From positions 1 through 46,653 of the forward strand of contig JABWBI010000004.1 in the NCBI GenBank assembly GCA_013360565.1: DNA of 46,653 nucleotides. The letters run 5' to 3'. Position 1 is the stretch's first letter, and every line of letters begins with the position of its first letter. Source of the DNA: Candidatus Sumerlaeia bacterium. Lineage in GTDB: Bacteria > Sumerlaeota > Sumerlaeia > JABWBI01. The translations under genes were made by a program, and so were the position numbers. The notes under the pieces are model-generated. The model ran no database searches, was not told the origin of the DNA, and saw only the letters and a program-made list of their open reading frames with translations. Below are positions 45,354 to 46,653 of the stretch, one piece after another.

Positions 45354-46653
45354 ATGAATCTCTACGCTGACAACCGTCTCTTCGCCGACTACCTCACCGA
45401 CTTCGAGCGCCTGGCATCCTTCTACAGGCGCTCACATCGTCTCTCGGATCTGCGGGCGCACGTGCCCGCGCCCACCCGGCGGCCCATGACGCCATCTGAT
45501 CTGACCGCGCTGGCGGACTTCAACACCTTGCCCTTCTCGGACGCCGCCGCCGTTCGCTCCCGGGTGGACCGGCTGGCCGACCCCGAGACGGTGTGCACCC
45601 TGACGGGCCAGCAGCCGGGGCTCTTCCTGGGGCCGCTCTACACCATCTTCAAGGCCATCCATGCGATCCGCCTCGCCCGGTGGCTGGAACGCGAGACCGG
45701 CCGGGCCGCAGTCCCCGTGTTCTGGATCGGCTCCGAAGATCACGACTTCGATGAGATCAGCCGGATCGAGTGGCTCGATGGCAAAGGCGTGCGTCACAGT
45801 CACACCGCGAGTCTCCCAGCCGGATTCGACGGTCACAGTGTGGGACTCATGCCGATCGACGCGCGCGCGTTGGAGCAACTTCTCGATCACTGGGCCGCAA
45901 CTCTTCCCGAGACAGAGTTCCGCGCCCCGCTCTTCGCGCTTCTCTCCCAGGCGATCACCGCGTCGAAGACGATCGGCGATCTCTTCCGCCATCTGCTCCT
46001 GCGTCTGTTCCAGCCCGAGGGATTGATTGTCATTGATCCCTGGTCTCCGGCCATCAAGCGCGAACTCCCAGGCCTCTTGGACGTCGAGGTTTCTCGTCCC
46101 GGCGAGTCGACGCGTCAGATTCTGGCGGCCTCCGAGAGGCTGCGGGCCCTGGGCTGCGAGCCTCAGATTCACCGGCGGACGGAAGACGTGAACTTCTTCC
46201 TCTACGTCGGGGGCGTGCGCTGCAAGGTGACGCACGCGCAGGGCCGGTTCCGCACTCACCATCCGCGCACGGGCGAAGTGCTCGAGGAGCACTCGGCCGA
46301 TTCCCTGCGGGCGCTCATGAGCGAGCACCCCGAGCGGCTCAGTGGAAACGTGGCGACCAAGCCGCTCGTGCGTGACCACGTTCTGCAGCCGATCGCCTAC
46401 ATCGCCGGGCCGGGGGAAGTGGGCTACTACGCCCAGCTCCGCGCGCTCTACGACGACGCCGGAGTCCCCATGCCGGCCATCATCCCGCGGGTTCAGGCGA
46501 TCCTGTTGACCCCCTCCATCAGGCGCGCCCTCAAGAAGCTCGGGCTCGACGCGGTGCAGTGGCTCGGCTTGACCGAAGCCCAGCGCACCGAGGCCGTGGC
46601 ACGACGCGGCGCCGGCGCAGCCCTCCTGTCGCGCTTCGACGAGGAGCGCGAGG
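45354..46653 (+). CDS. bshC: BshC-like bacillithiol biosynthesis protein (truncated by the window end; not in the ORF track)
   Basis: ATG at 45354: MNLYADNRLFADYLTDFERLASFYRR; VCTLTGQQPGLFLGPLYTIFKAIHAIRLARWLE; VPVFWIGSEDHDFDEI; YIAGPGEVGYYAQL. The frame stays open to the end of the window. Confidence 0.9.
   Translation, partial: MNLYADNRLFADYLTDFERLASFYRRSHRLSDLRAHVPAPTRRPMTPSDLTALADFNTLPFSDAAAVRSRVDRLADPETVCTLTGQQPGLFLGPLYTIFKAIHAIRLARWLERETGRAAVPVFWIGSEDHDFDEISRIEWLDGKGVRHSHTASLPAGFDGHSVGLMPIDARALEQLLDHWAATLPETEFRAPLFALLSQAITASKTIGDLFRHLLLRLFQPEGLIVIDPWSPAIKRELPGLLDVEVSRPGESTRQILAASERLRALGCEPQIHRRTEDVNFFLYVGGVRCKVTHAQGRFRTHHPRTGEVLEEHSADSLRALMSEHPERLSGNVATKPLVRDHVLQPIAYIAGPGEVGYYAQLRALYDDAGVPMPAIIPRVQAILLTPSIRRALKKLGLDAVQWLGLTEAQRTEAVARRGAGAALLSRFDEERE

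Overview
This is a high-GC, gene-dense chromosomal window from a Gram-negative (LPS-bearing) bacterium. I saw no CRISPR array, tRNA, rRNA or transposon. The minus-strand block at about 2.2-14.2 kb is a lipid A/Kdo/heptose/Lpt locus: hldA/rfaE1, kdsB, pyrG, kdsA, an LptC-like lipoprotein, and two LptA/OstA-like genes. It continues into 3-hydroxyacyl-CoA dehydrogenase, ackA, a Gfo/Idh oxidoreductase, lpxB and gluQRS. Further along are hisG, an L,D-transpeptidase, a PHP-type metallohydrolase, an AIM24 protein, and a CHASE2 nucleotide cyclase paired with a FecR-like protein. These are followed by a sugar nucleotidyltransferase, Nif3 with a zinc-ribbon protein, two GHL10-type secreted hydrolases, and a tightly packed six-gene operon (argB, nanE, AAC(3)-like fusion, glycosyltransferase, polytopic membrane protein, nucleoside phosphorylase). 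The end of the window carries a pseudopilin, a STAS protein, a 1444-aa modular GH13 amylase, endonuclease IV, leucyl aminopeptidase, a B12-radical SAM protein, an HDOD protein and a truncated bshC. The most interesting observation is the 308-aa membrane protein at 27462-28388(-). It carries the presenilin/signal-peptide-peptidase signature in order (TM Asp, GFGD, PALP) and is translationally coupled to a tail-anchored glycosyltransferase. Other points to check are an AAC(3)-like protein fused to a domain with an HEGFH motif, three tandem LptA-like domains, a nucleotide cyclase with substituted catalytic residues, and a KdsA with Asp at the usual Cys/Asn position. Family calls come from reading motifs; no database search was possible.
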